Position numbers and translations under genes: made by a program. The notes under the pieces were generated by a model that was not told the DNA's origin, searched no databases, and worked only from the letters and a program-made list of their open reading frames with translations. This document shows, in pieces, positions 1-12,144 of a stretch of 64,000 nucleotides of DNA (positions are counted from its first letter, which is position 1; every line of letters starts with the position of its first letter). This stretch comes from Brachionus plicatilis (lineage: Eukaryota > Rotifera > Eurotatoria > Ploima > Brachionidae). Location: assembly GCA_010279815.1 (NCBI GenBank), contig QEOQ01000640.1:82282-146281 (forward strand), read 5' to 3'.

Positions 1-19
1 GTTTTATTGTCATCTTGCT

Positions 20-379
20 ATCTATCAGTTGATAGAAATTCAACCGTCTCTCAAGGGACTTAAAAGAAAATCCGAAATTTCTTTAGATTGTTTGTCTAAA
101 AGGTTTTCTAATTCACGGCAGTATTTGGCTGATTTTTCACCTGGCTTCATTGTTCTTCATTGAATAACGCAAGGAAGTGGCTAGTTGGCTTCACTGTTAG
201 TTCTTTAAGTGTTAAGAATATTTCAATTATGTATGCTTTGGCTTCATTTGTCATTTTATGAATGCTTCATTGGCTTTACCAGCTAAACAAAATAAAATTC
301 CGCGTGCTTGTTGCGCTCCATCCCACATGTACGTAGGAGCGTCATAGCCAAAAGCATTATAAAATTCTTCGTAAGACAT
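20..379 (-). pseudogene. gag-like retroelement fragment, frameshifted
   Basis: Reading leftward from an ATG at 379, an open frame of 42 codons begins MSYEEFYNAFGY and runs into a stop. A shifted frame continues with a helix-rich stretch (KAYIIEIFLTLKEL), and a second shift leads to KPGEKSAKYCRELENLL and KEISDFLL. The pieces line up as one protein broken by two frameshifts. The mixture of helices and the G-E-S/K-x-x-x-Y-x-x-x-L pattern resembles retrotransposon capsid (gag) sequences. No zinc knuckle or protease is visible. It could instead be a fragment of an unrelated repeat-encoded protein. Confidence 0.35.
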
Positions 380-1094
380 GTTTTCACCGTTGAAAACTAA
401 ATTTGCGCCGCAAAAGAATTTCAAAAGCTATTTTTTTCAATAAAAATTTAGCTTATCGACTTTGGTCTCTTTTTTATATCCTTTATTTCATTTTTTTTCT
501 ATATTTTATTGGCTTAAGTCGTTTTGCTTACGCGTCTTTTATTGAGGTTGAAACTCTCTTTACAACTTGCAACTTTTAATTCTTTAAATAGCTCTTTTAT
601 TAATTTTATTTATTTAAAAAAATAATTTGGGACAAAATCCCCTGGCTGTTTGGAATGAATATTAATTCTCCCTTTCAGTCATAATAATAAATAGCTCTTT
701 TCAATTTGAAACGTTTCCTTTTTCTTTAGTTTAAAAGAATCTTTTTGGGCGTATGAGCTTTTTAGTCATGGCTTATTAAAACTGATTGGCTTACAAATTA
801 AAGCTCAACCAACTTGCTTTACCCGATCGGCAAGTTTTCGAAAATTTAAATTTCGAATAGATACATTAGAAATACATTAGAGATAATTTCAAATTAGTTG
901 ATTAGACAACTTTTTTCGTAAAATAGTAATTCGACGTTAATTAATTCGACAAACGTCGTATAATTGGGCAAATAGAAATTAGACAAGGATAAAATATCCC
1001 GAAAAAATTTATTAAGAAAAATTAAACATCAAATTTAAAAATGGAAAAAAAATTATTGATAAATAATAAAGTAAGATAAATTAGTCAAGTATGA

Positions 1095-1160
1095 TTTTAT
1101 TTTTTTTCTAATGGAGCTAAAGCTCGGTACAGTTAACAAATAAATAAATTATAATATTAT
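1095..1160 (+). repeat. LINE-type 3' end with a TAAA-rich tail (copy 1)
   Basis: A block reading GGAGCTAAAGCTCGGTACAG is followed by a run of (AAAT)n. A near-identical block lies in reverse orientation at about 7665-7740. A short conserved end followed by a simple-repeat tail is typical of non-LTR retrotransposons or SINEs. The left boundary cannot be set by eye. Confidence 0.5.
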
Positions 1161-1304
1161 TATTTATAATATAATTTTACGTCTTTTTTATTAGAAGATT
1201 TTGGTGTAAATTTTTTTCTGACATCTTATCTGGAATTTAAAAAAACCATTTATTTAATAAAAAATTTAGGAATTATAAAATTGTTTAATGGAACATTTAT
1301 TCTT

Positions 1305-1478
1305 AATCATCATTATCATTATTTATGTATTTGTTAAATATTTCAAAATTCGTAGAGTTGAGTTTTGTTTTTTTAAATTTTGACAAATCTAAATTAGCAA
1401 TTTCTTCATGTACTGCTTCTTCGACTGTGTTCAAATCCTCGTCTGACACAAAATCGAATTTTGATTTTGCTAAATTTT
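1305..1478 (-). pseudogene. possible C-terminal remnant with acidic tail
   Basis: The minus strand holds an open stretch of about 57 codons that ends in NKYINNDNDD and a stop. It contains FDFVSDEDLNTVEEAVHEE and no start codon. The acidic end recalls the tails of pogo-type transposases such as the one at 7400-8345, but I cannot align it to any family. It is most likely a repeat-derived fragment. Confidence 0.2.
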
Positions 1479-1499
1479 GAATAAATATTTATTCTTGAT

Positions 1500-3550
1500 C
1501 TGAGGTCAGTTACTTCCTTTTTAAACGCTATTTTAAATTCTTGAGCTTTTGTTGTTCAGTGTTGTACTTGAAATAATTAAAGCAAGATTTTTAAAGTCTG
1601 TTTTTTATGATTTTTTGTTTTTTTCCATAATTAACAAACTTTAAAGAATAATTTAGATTTTTTTCGATTTACGTAGAAAAAAAAAATCTGAAAACAATAC
1701 GATGAAAATATGATAAAATTTAAAAAATAAAATATTAACATTTAACATCTTATTAAAATTTCTATTTTTTTAATTTATTGATTTTATATTTAATAATATT
1801 TTTATATTTTCTACTATCGCTTCTTATCAATAAAAAATGAGTTCTTGGGCTAGTAAGCTAGGTGGTTGTAATAATAAATTTTTGGCTAATTTATTGGACT
1901 TTTATTAAAAATTATTTAATCTTTATATATGATCTGTTATGTCTTTTCCCAGGTCAAGTTCCTTGAGAAAAAAAAATCAAAATAAAAAAATTCAATAAGA
2001 TTTGAATTAAAAAAAAGATGCAAAAATTAGGAGTTTAAATATTTAAGGCTTCAGAAAAATATATAAAGAAAAAATAAATTTTATCCCTTTATTTTTAATA
2101 ACCGCGTGAAAATAGCGTGGGAGAGTTTATTTTCTAATGCTTTAATTATTAGCTAGGATTTTCAGACGCTTATTATTATGTACTTATATTTTCACACATT
2201 TGATTTTTAATTAGTAAGAAATCTTAAACAATTTGAAAGAATGTTTTTTTAATGTCATCGGATATTTAAAGTAATTATGTCATCTATTTAATCAATCAAG
2301 ATATTTCAGAATATTTTTTGTTAGTAAAATATGTTTATTCTCGTCATGCAGTCTGAATTTTGATCAAATGTTTTTTTGAGAAAGAGCTAATTTTGCTTCG
2401 TAGGTAAGATTTCCCAACCGTTATCTCATTTTCTTAATTATTCTTTTTTGCGTATGGAACTGGACGTATTCTGACGTGGAATGGCGTTTCATTTGATAAA
2501 TTGATCTATGTTTTTTTTTTAAATGTCACTTATACAGTGGTGTTCTGGATTTAGGAATTTACGATAGTTCACTTTAAAAAATATTAATTTTACCAAATTT
2601 TACGTAAAATGCTATAAATTTACAAAATTAAAAAAACGTAAATATATTAGATTTTACCTAACATTTGGTAAATTTCGAACATTTAACATAAAGGAGACTT
2701 TAACTTTTCAATGTTAATTCTGCCCCCCAATTTTCTCAAAAAATACAGAATTATTTTCGAATTTTTTTTGATTTCCAAAAAAAGGGATAAAAATGAGCGG
2801 AACGGGGGGTTTTCGAAAAAAAATATTTACCTTCATTGTTTTATTATATATGATAAAAAATAAAGACTCTTTAAAAAAAATGTTATTTGTAACAAAAATA
2901 TTTATCAAATGACTCTTGCATAACTTAAACATACAGGTATTGAAACCGAAGAATTGAATAGAAGCTCGTTCATGTTCGGTTCCAGTAATCATGCTAGGAA
3001 TTGCTTCTGTCACTGTCTACAGAAATATAGACTAATTGAAAATAATCCCTATTTAAAATTGAATTAATAATTAAGTGGCAAGTAAAATTTAAACTTTTCT
3101 TTATTTATTTAAAAAGAAAAATTTTTCTTTATTTATTAACACCAAAAAAAATAATTTATAAAAAAATCATCTAACCAAACGAATAATAAATAGCATATTT
3201 AAAGATTTTACCGTTCTAGCTATTTTGCTCTTAGTAATAAGGATACTGTAAATATCGCAAACCGTTTTAAACCAGAAAATAAAATGAAGTTTTTAACAAT
3301 AAATAAGATAATTGTTTAGGAAAGCCAAAAAGAATAAATGGGCCTGAAAACGCTTCTGAAAAAGAGACACCAAAAAACGTTTTTCAATTTAATATTAGAA
3401 GTTATCACGAAATATTAATTAGAAACGAATATCTTACTAGCCCTGTGACTGAGACAAATACAAATGCATAAATTGAAAATACTATTCGAAATAATAATTC
3501 AGTCAGAGTCGACAAAATGGTAGAATATATAAAATGGTACTAACAAAAAA
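1500..3550. other. AT-rich stretch, no gene recognised
   Basis: I see only A/T-rich sequence with many stops in all frames. The short open frames here (for example 2714-3013 on the minus strand) have low-complexity composition and no recognisable motif. Confidence 0.6.
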
Positions 3551-3559
3551 ATATTATTC

Positions 3560-3825
3560 TCGGCTTAGGACTGATTTTAATAAGGAAACGATAAAGGGTC
3601 ATTTTAAACTTGATTAAAGAACAGATGTTAGCCGTAATTGTAAACAATTTAGGAAAAAGTTGGCCAAGTTTTTCGTCGCTAAGAACCTTGGATGTAATTT
3701 TCTTAATAGAAATGATTGGATCAAACAATATAGTTTAATTGCAAAAGAACTTAATTACCTGTCTGATAATAGACTAGCTATAATTGCAGATGGTGATATA
3801 TTTAACATTAAATTTTTTTCAATTT
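3560..3825 (+). pseudogene. Harbinger-like (DDE_Tnp_4) transposase remnant
   Basis: Across two frames the plus strand gives a stretch with NDWIKQYSLIAKELNYL, then DNRLAIIADGDIF. In Harbinger/PIF-type transposases a similar block (I-A-x-E-L followed by a hydrophobic strand and D-G-T-Y) carries the first catalytic Asp. Here the D-G is kept and the next residues are D-I-F. Upstream and downstream the frame is destroyed. This is a family-level guess from a short stretch. Confidence 0.35.
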
Positions 3826-4789
3826 AATCTAAATATTTCTTTTCTTTAAGAAAAAATTATATTTATTGCCAGAAAAAAGTAACAACTTTCTTCAACGAAA
3901 AACTTATTCTTATTTTAATATAAATTAATAGGAAACAATAGATTAAACTTAGAAATATTTGGCAAAAAATTATAAAATGCACATTAAATAAATGGTAACA
4001 ATTAAGTTTTGCCATTTTATAGATTTTTTTTAGTAAAAAATTATCTTGGGGTGTACTCGATTTCAAAAAGATTGTATTTTTTGATGATTTAAGCCCGCTA
4101 ACAACAAATCCGAAAAATTTTAACGATTAATTTTTTTAATTATAAAATGAGCTCCAATTTGACCTCCTTCATATTAATGATAAATATTGAACAATCTGTC
4201 GAAGACGAAAAAAGTCAATTTTACCATATGTGCAGTCAACAGCTTTTCTGTATGGAAGAGAACATATTGTAGCTTATTTTGAAGAGAATTTTATCAGTTA
4301 TCAAACAAGCGTATTGGCTTCAAAAAAAAATATTGGAATCTTTCATTTGAGGCCCCAAAAGATCCTTGAAACATGCTGTTCGTAAATTTTTTGAATGAAA
4401 ATTACCAGACAATGATAAAACATCATATTTTACTTAATTTTAAAAATTTTATTCAAAAAAGATGTTTATTTTATAATTAAAAAAAATTAATCTTTATATT
4501 TTGAAAATTCACAGATATTTCGACATGCTTAGAGTCTTAGATGAATTTTTTGTACAGTAGTCATTGTCAGACTAAAATATGACACTTGATAGATTGATTG
4601 AAGAAGGTAAGACTTTCTAAAGATCTAGACTACAATCAAAACAATTCGAAGGTGGATATGAGATTGTTGCACCAATGGGTCCAAAGAAGAGTTACAAACA
4701 AACTTTAATTCATCATAACCAGTAGTTGGAAGAACCATTAAGTGTGGTTACCGTGGAATAAAGTCATTTTTCAAATCATAAAGAATAAG

Positions 4790-5690
4790 TCAAAGCTAAA
4801 GAGAGTTTATTGTACTATCAGAATCTGGTTCCAATTAATTTTGTTGCCGAATTTAGAGCAAAAATTGAGTGTGGAAACAAAATGATTGGGACTGATGTTG
4901 CAGTAGAGAAGGGAAATGAGAGATATTTTTTTGGTTATGGTCCAAGACCTAATGGTCGAATAAGGTTTGTGTTAGATGCAAGTCCAGCTAATAAAGCGAT
5001 AAATCGTACAAAATATAGTTTACAAACTGTCGAGGACATTATTACAAATGACAATGACGACATGTGTGGTACTGATATATTTTCCACATTTGAACTAAAG
5101 GATGGTTTTCATCAACTTTAACTTGACGAGTCCAGCAGAAACATTTCTACTTTTAGCATCTCTTTTGGTCTCTATAGTTATAAAAGACCAAACATTTGAA
5201 GATGTCAATCATGCCAGACGGTCCATGGGAGTACTTTTTCATTGACCTTGTTCCAACGCCATCCAGAACCGATTTACTTGTAACTAACGACGGATATTCA
5301 AGATACCCTCTAAATAATGAAGTTAGTTCGAAAGCTAATTCGACTGTGATTCCTGCATATCATGGAAATCGATCTTTGATGGGAATTCCCAAAGCAATTT
5401 GTACTGATAATGGTCCTCCATTTAACAACGCAGAGTTTGAGAGCATGTGTAACTTTTACGGCATAAAACACTAGCTAATAACACCTTATTGGCCAAGGGC
5501 TAATGGCGAGATTGAATGTTTCAATCGAAATTTGAAAAAGGGAATGAAGAACTCAGCGACCTCTGGTGAATCTTGGCGTAAAGAGTTAAATTTTTTCTTT
5601 GGTATTTATCATGCCTCGCCTCAAAAAACAACTGGTATGCCTCCATCATTATTAATCATTTAACCAGATGACCCGAAATAAGTTTAAAAT
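4790..5690 (+). pseudogene. Ty3/Gypsy retrotransposon pol remnant, internally deleted
   Basis: The first open frame (4810-5121) carries the N-terminal part of a Gypsy reverse transcriptase: GRIRFVLDASPANKAI and then FELKDGFHQL. After a stop the frame continues with TFSISFGLYSYKRP and then passes directly into integrase sequence (5196 onward). The rest of the RT, including the YxDD box, the RNase H and the integrase zinc finger, is missing. The integrase core shows its Asp-Gly-Tyr-Ser-Arg-Tyr block, CTDNGPPF with the second Asp, and after another stop PYWPRANGEIECFNRNLKK with the catalytic Glu. The C-terminal part (SPQKTTGMPPS) ends near 5665. At least three in-frame stops make it inactive. 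No LTRs were recognised. The closest type is a Gypsy element with a DGYSRYP-bearing integrase. Confidence 0.88.
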
Positions 5691-6447
5691 TAGCAAAGTT
5701 TTGCTTTTTGATTAGACATGCTTAGGTGAAATGCCGCTTGGGAGAGGGAGAAAGAAGAAAGAGACTATATCTTAACCTATTTTTGCTATTGAAATGTGGT
5801 GATTTCATAGCCTTCTAAGTCATGATATACTTGATACACGACTAATTTCGTTGAGATTTGGAATTCTGCTATTTGTAAAAGGATCAAAAATCATCACGGT
5901 GTTTACGATCTATTCAATTGAATTTAAAAAAAAAAGAAAAAAGATAAACGATTGTTTAATTTGAATAAAAACTGTTGATCAAATTAATTTTGATAATACA
6001 AATAAAGATTTTTTGAAAAAATATAAAAAAGAAGTTGATTTTGTTTAGACTTTTTCTGTTTCTGCTATTTTTCTTCTAATTTCAAAAAAAAATTTTTACA
6101 GCTTTTTTTAATTGATTCCTTGACTATCAAATTACCTTTTAAATATTTCGATTTTTGCTATTTTGAAAGATTTTAATAAATATACAGCTATTTTGATTGA
6201 TTTTTCCTCAATCAAGCTATTTTAAACTATTCACTCAATTAACATAACCCTTTTATAAAAATAACCTTATATAATAAGATTTGATTTTGGTTTTCGATCT
6301 TAAGACATAATAGACCCGATTAAATTGAATATTTTCGGTCACAGCCTCTTTCCGAATTTTTCATTCATGATTAATGCTGTTTATTTTTCTATCGTGTGAG
6401 TACACGTAATTTAAAATATCTCGCAAGATATTATGGTCGTTATGTGG
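5691..6447. other. A/T-rich spacer, no gene recognised
   Basis: This stretch may include untranslated 3' sequence of the Gypsy remnant, but no terminal repeat, polypurine tract or reading frame could be identified. Confidence 0.5.
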
Positions 6448-6454
6448 GTCATTT

Positions 6455-6597
6455 AATTTTCCCTTTTTCTGTTTTCCCTGTTAAACTTTTTCCCTTTTAG
6501 TATTTTTTCCTGAAATTTTTTTTCCTTTTTATTATTTTCCCTTGTAAACTTTTCCCTTTCGTAATTTTTTCCCTTTGTATTTTTTCCCTTTATATAG
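6455..6597. repeat. GGGAAAA-rich degenerate tandem array
   Basis: Read on the minus strand, the motif GGGAAAA or GGGAAAAA recurs about every 12-24 bases, for example in GGGAAAAAATACAAAG and GGGAAAAGTTTACAAG. The array gives the reading frame at 6453-6809 its repetitive Lys/Glu/Asn tail, so that frame should not be taken as a gene. Two further isolated GGGAAAAA copies lie at about 7150-7175. Confidence 0.75.
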
Positions 6598-7269
6598 GAG
6601 GACTTAAAAAAAGATAAAAAAAAATAAGCCAATAAATATCTTCTTCCGGACTGTATCTTCTTTTGGGTAACATTCGGCAAAGATTGCTGGATCATAATTC
6701 GAATGGAGTTATTGGAGAGTTTCGGCGTGGCTTCTTGAAAAGCTAGAATTTGAGTCGATCCATGCTTCTTTTTTGAGGTTTTCGTATTCTTTTCGACATA
6801 CTGTCTCAATCGGAGAAAACTTTTTACAGCTACCTGAATTTTTAGAACCTTCAGTGGGTTTTCTTTCGATTGAACCGAATTTTTTGTTGTATATTAAGAA
6901 AGTTTTAATTCCAAAAAAGGTATACTTCAAGGCTCATTTCAAAAAGATATTTATATTTAGACAACCCAGCTTTACCTGAAAGCTGAGCTAAAAAGCTGTG
7001 CTAGAAAGATGAGGAATTGAGCTAGAAATTTGAATTATGGGTTTTAGATAAAGATTATTTATTTTTTCTTAAATAGTCAGAGTTAAATGGTTAATTTTAT
7101 TTAATTAATCCTTTTCCTAATTGGCTGATTTTATCATAGATTATTAAGAGGGAAAAATTTTTAAAAGGGAAAAATGATATTCAATCGATATGTGTGAGAT
7201 CAATTCTTTTTAAAGAGTTCAAACTACTACGTCTGGAAACGAGAAAACTAGAATGTCTGTGTGCTTGGC

Positions 7270-7385
7270 TGCTTCTTCCACTGACTATAAATTTATTATA
7301 TTTATTATATTATATAAATTAATTTATTAATTTATTTTATTTTATTATATTTATTATATTTTATTATATTATATTAGATTATTGA
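7270..7385. repeat. low-complexity TTA/TTTA tract
   Basis: About 110 bases composed of TTTA, TTATA and ATTAA units with no G or C except at the edges. It directly precedes the transposase remnant and may be a tail of an older insertion. Confidence 0.6.
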
Positions 7386-7429
7386 TTATATTTCCAAGAG
7401 TGAAACCTTTGAAAGATTTTGAGCATGTG

Positions 7430-8345
7430 ATTAGCAACGAAGTTTTAAAGAGGTGTATAATCCCTAAAATCGCTTCCAAAGATTTGAGAAATCCAACTTT
7501 GATCATGGACCAAGCTCCTTGTCATTGCACAAATAGAGTGAAAAATACCTAACTGTTCTTGCTCAGAACAATATCAAAAATATTTATGTCCCAAAAAGAT
7601 TCACAAATTTGTTGCAGCCTGCTGACGAAAGTTGGATGCGTCCATTAAAGAAAGAATATCATGATAATTATTTATTTATTTATCATTTATTTATTTATTT
7701 ATTTGTTTTCTGTACCGAGCTAGAGCTCCTTCAGAATAAGTTAAAAAAATAATAAAAAAAATAAAATAAAAATTAAATTAAAGTTAATAAAATGAGATAA
7801 AAAAAAATCGAAATTAAGTAAATAAGCTAAAAAAATGAAAGTTGAAAAGACATAAATAGGAATAGATTGTTACATGTTGCACATGTTTAAATAGTTCAAG
7901 TTTAAGGAAAAAAAGAAGAAATAGTAAGGTAGCAATTACACAATGGAGTTGGGTATTCAATATATCTTGATTCGAAACCTTCTTTGTATTCCTTCACCGA
8001 TAAATAAATGACGAAATTGGCTTATAAATGCGGAGAAAAGATTTACTTCAGCTGGTAATTTAAGATCACCTGGCTACGCACAAGTAATTGTCTGGATTAG
8101 TGAAATATGGGAATAACTAGATCAAAATATTATTAGGGACTAATTTGATCGATGTGACATTGCATCATCCAAAATGCGTGATTTTCACACTCAGCTTCAA
8201 GCTTTTCTTGAAAAAAAATCAAGCTTACATGATTGAAGATTATGACCAATCTGATGAGATTGAAAGCTTTTTCAATAATAATGTCTACAGTGACGTTAAT
8301 TTGGATACTGATTCAGATGAAGAAACTGATTTTGATGATTATTAA
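7430..8345 (+). pseudogene. pogo/Tigger-type (DDE_1) transposase remnant, interrupted
   Basis: Left part: IIPKIASKDLRNPTLIMDQ then APCHC, with the Asp of the MDxAPxH block of DDE_1 transposases. A stop and frameshift follow, then NNIKNIYVPKRFTNLLQPADE, corresponding to the V-P-x-x-x-T-x-L-L-Q-P-L/A-D block. The coding sequence breaks at about 7662, where a tailed repeat is inserted, and resumes at about 8010 with KRFTSAGNLRSPGYAQVIVW. It ends in an acidic tail with stop at 8345. Several stops and frame changes show it is dead. The N-terminal DNA-binding part is not present, and terminal inverted repeats were not found. Confidence 0.75.
7664..7965 (-). mobile_element. tailed non-LTR/SINE-like insertion within the pogo remnant (copy 2)
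   Basis: On the minus strand the block GGAGCTCTAGCTCGGTACAG is followed by AAAAC and (AAAT)n, matching the copy at 1095-1160. The rest is A/T-rich with no reading frame. The insertion separates two halves of one transposase, so it arrived later. The left edge on the plus strand is the tail at 7664. The other end is approximate, and I found no clear target-site duplication. Confidence 0.6.
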
Positions 8346-8359
8346 TATCTTTCATTTAA

Positions 8360-8871
8360 TAATAATAATAAAATATAAGCTACGGCAAGCATGCTTGCGG
8401 AGACGTCCTACTAGGAAGACATCTATGGTAGCTAGATGCATTGAAATCTCCTTAAATTTGTCCACCGGAATATTTCCATGCATCGAGTCTATTCTTGAAC
8501 TGGTTTACAGTCGAGGCATCGATTACTTTCTCAGGTAGGCTGTTCCACACTCTAATCACACGATTTGTGAAAAAGTTTTCACGCTGGGCGCAGTTGGTAG
8601 GTGCTTGGACGGACAGGCGCCTCTTGTGCCCTCTAATACCTTGTGCTGGTCCTGGTTGGGAAAGCGAGCTGCAATGCGGGGGAGGTCTGACCCAATCTAT
8701 GTAATTTAAGCCGCTTCTTATCTTGAACATTTGGATCATGTCTCCTCTTGTCCTGCGTTCGCTCAGAGTGGGCAAACCCAAGATGGAAAGGCGGTCGCTG
8801 TAGCTTAAGTTATGGATTCTTGGAACATGATCATTTGTATATTTATTGTATTTTATGTGTTTTAAATCCAT
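8360..8871 (-). pseudogene. 5'-truncated LINE, C-terminal end of the RT protein
   Basis: The minus-strand frame 8871-8452 encodes 139 residues with the C-terminal signature of many CR1/Jockey-like LINE polyproteins: YSDRLSILGLPTLSERRTRG, then DMIQMFKI, a basic stretch, ENFFTNRVIRVWNSLPEKV and VNQFKNRLD. The polymerase domain is absent, so the copy was truncated at its 5' end. After the stop come about 80 bases of 3' UTR and a (TTA)n tail at about 8356-8375. Base composition is markedly richer in G/C than the surroundings, which suggests a relatively young insertion. The reading frame is intact over its whole remaining length. Confidence 0.85.
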
Positions 8872-8879
8872 TTTTTTAA

Positions 8880-10820
8880 TAAAAAATTCATGTTAATAAA
8901 ATACTTAATGTAAATATAATAATTGTTTCAAATAATATCCTTACCATATTTCAGATAATTTCCCAAGGAAATTAGAAATTAAAAAAATACTGAGTTTCAT
9001 AAAATACCCCATAGAATATTAAAACATGTTTTCTTTAGTTTTCAGGGGACATTAAGTGAGGAAATACAGTAACTGTTTTATTTATTTTATTTGTCTTTTT
9101 TTAAATAAACTTATCAAATAGCAATTTGGTTCTATATTACTCAATGTTTTATTTCTTTTTAAAAAAGCCAGGAGTTTACTATTTATCTGAACTCAGTTAA
9201 TTGTTTTGTGAAAATGCTAACAGTAATAAAAAAGACTTTTTTCAAATTCTCCTAGTTTTACATTTAAGAAAATTAAATGCTAAATTAGCGATTAAGTGCA
9301 AACTTTAGAGAATGCTTTTTTAAGTTTTTTTTAAATTAGAAATTGCTTTCTGACAATGGTTTGAATTTTTGCTAAATTTTAATTTTCGAAAATGAATTTT
9401 ATGAGGTAAATTAAAATTTATGTAATCAAATCCATAAATTTTTATTTTATTCGAATTTTTTTTGTTTAAAAAATATTGTGATGTCATTTAAAAAAAAAAA
9501 GTGAAACTTTTCATAATAATGTTAAACTAGCTCAAAATTGTTTGACGTAAACAACTCCTTATATAATCTAATAAAAATTTAGATTTAATTCAATTCAAAA
9601 AAATTTTCGGAATGCAGCAGTTAAACAAATTAAGAACCAGGCGGTCTAAATTTAATTTTACCGATTTTTTAATTGTTTATTCACAAAAATTTCTTTGCTA
9701 ATTTTTAGGGGCTAGCATAATTTTTTACGAGCTTTTAAATGAGCTTACTGTTTTTAAAAAAAAATTTTGGTTAATGAAAATAAAATTTTTTTATTTTTTC
9801 AAGAAACGGAAAGCTCAAAATGTTCGCTAAATATTTTTAACCCAAAATAAAAGAAAATTTTTTTTTTCAAGTTACTAAGCCAAAAGATTTTTCCTTTTTG
9901 CTTCTTGTTCATCAATCTCAGGAAGTATCATGAAAAATAAAAACAACAAAAATCAGTGTTTTTGAGATAGATTTTAATAATTTTAATTGATTACAATATT
10001 TTATTTTGAATAAATAATAATCATTATTCCTCCACTAATTTGAATATCTGAAAACAAAAGATTAGATAGTTTATGATAAAAAAAGATTGGTCAAAATTCT
10101 TGCTTAAGGTCATTGTAGGAGAATTTAGAATCCAGAACTTCCAGCTTTAAATTTTGTTTTGAAATTAAATATTATTTTAATGTTTACCATTATTAATTTG
10201 AAATTCATTAAAAAATTATTTCTTTATTCGAGAAAAATTTATAGTATAAAATCAATTTATTTTAATTGCCAAATCTTTTTTTTGCGACTTACAATATTTA
10301 CCATTTTTAACATAATTTCATGAAAATTTCTCAGGTAAATTAAAGTTCATTTACTTAAAAAACTCTATTTTTCAATGATCTAATCTATGATGCTGTTCAA
10401 ATTTTATTCTAAATAGAAATTTAAGAGTATTCTCAATTTATTTATCTTTAAAGTTTCATATATGAATAAATGTTTTATTAGATAATAAATAGAAATCAGA
10501 ATTTAGTAATAGTATTTTTATAATTTACCATATTTCAAAGAAAAAGAAAATTAATTAATTTTAAAATTTGCAATGTTATTTTTTAACAACTAATTATATA
10601 AAAAATTATATTTTTAATTTACTATTCTATCTGAATTTTTCTCTCCTACTTATTAATAAAAATGCACTCTTTTTTTTCCGGTAAATTCATTTCTGATTAT
10701 AAATCAATCTTTAAAATTGATTTTAGATTAAGCATCTAATATAATATTTCACTTAATCCCAAAATTATTTCCCAAAATCAAGTTCAATACTTTTGAATTA
10801 AGTTTTTTTTAAGAAAGAAT
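8880..10820. other. A/T-rich intergenic stretch, nothing recognised
   Basis: No coding-like segment, RNA gene or repeat end was found in this stretch, which separates the LINE fragment from the arrestin gene. Confidence 0.6.
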
Positions 10821-10831
10821 TAATTTTATAA

Positions 10832-12144
10832 ATGGGCAAGATTGATTATTTTACAATTGGTCTCGAAAAGCCAAATGCTATTTACATTGCAGGTGAGAAC
10901 CTTAGAGGAACATTGAATATATCGGTGAAAGAACGTCTAAAAATCAATGGTTTGAAGATGATTATAAATGGAGGAGCAAGAGTTCATTGGTAATTTTTGA
11001 GTTACTATTTTTACAAAATAATTAAATGTTTTTAAGGACTGAGAATAGCAGGTATGAAAAAAACCGTCTCAAAAACAGGGCTCATAATAACAGACAGAGA
11101 GTACATTATTCTGCTTACGAAAAATATTTAAATCACGAGCTCGTTTTCATGTCAAAAAACTCATCTTCAGATTTATATATTGAACCTGGTAGCTATTCCT
11201 ACCCATTTGATATTGCTTTGCCACAAAATTTGCCAACAAGCTTTGAACATCAAATTGGTCAAGTGAGATACTCACTCTATGGAACGATCGATATACCTTG
11301 GTAATTTAATCATTTTAATTTTTTATTTATCAAAAAATTTAATTTAATATTAATTATTTTAGGGCTTTTGATAAACACACTACTCGATCGTTCACTGTTC
11401 TGAGTCATTTAGACTTGAATTCAAATCCGAATTTAAGACAAGGCTTTGGTGTGAGCGATCAAAAAGTTTTATGCTGCGGATCTTGTAAATCGGATCCAAT
11501 AATTGCCAATTTTAATATATTAAAATGTAATTTTTATTTTATTCAATTATATTTAATTAATTTTTTTTTGATTTTATTTTAAAGCCGGATTTGTACCTGG
11601 TGAGTCTATAGGATTCAATGCCACTATTGATAACAAAAGTAGTAGAGAAGTCAAAAAAATGACTGTTAACTTAATTCAAGTAATGAGGTTCCATGCAAGG
11701 GGTAAAAGTAAAACTTCTATTCGAAACGTAGCTGTAATAGAGTACCCAAACACAATACGAGAACGTTCTTTCGAAAATTGGTGCAATTCGTTTCTACCAA
11801 TTCCATCAGTTTGTCCTTCATCTAATGGAACTTGTAGAATAATAGAAATTTCCTATAAAATAGTTTTCAATTTTGATGCATCGGGTTTATCAAAAAGTAA
11901 AGATATGGAAATACCAATAATCATTGGTACTATTCCTTTATCTTCTGATCACGAGAGAAACGCTCCAAATTTTCCTTTCACATATGAAGGTTGTGTTTTT
12001 GGAGCAAATCCTGTCGATTTGTCAAATGAAATTGGCATCAACAATAGCCGAGGAGAAACTATTGAATCTGATTTGAATAGTTTTAAACCTTATTATCCAT
12101 TTTATAAAGATTTTTCTATGAAAAATACCACAATTAAAAATTAA
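10832..12144 (+). CDS. arrestin domain-containing protein (alpha-arrestin family)
   Basis: Four exons (10832-10989, 11037-11300, 11363-11526, 11585-12144) join in frame to a 381-residue protein. The start ATG opens with MGKIDYFTIGLEKP, the usual first strand of an arrestin N domain, followed by IYIAGENLRGTLNISV and an RVHW block. The second exon holds YIEPGSYSYPFDIALPQNLP, the family's P-G-x-x-x-(Y/F)-P-F-x-x-x-L-P signature. The arrestin C domain begins at the last exon junction with SGFVPGESIGFNATIDNKS. Members act as adaptors for membrane-protein trafficking and ubiquitin ligases. The PPxY motifs that recruit NEDD4-type ligases are not visible in the short tail (KPYYPFYKD), so this member may not bind them. 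An AATAAA lies at 12174. Introns are 47-62 nt with GT...AG ends. Family assignment is firm, the exact orthologue is not. Confidence 0.93.

Noticed and set aside
2714..3013. 99-codon minus-strand frame
   Set aside because: A/T-driven Phe/Lys/Asn composition, no splice context and no motif. It looks like chance.
6453..6809. 118-codon minus-strand frame with Lys-rich tail
   Set aside because: Its second half is translation of the GGGAAAA tandem array. The first half has no family resemblance I can defend.
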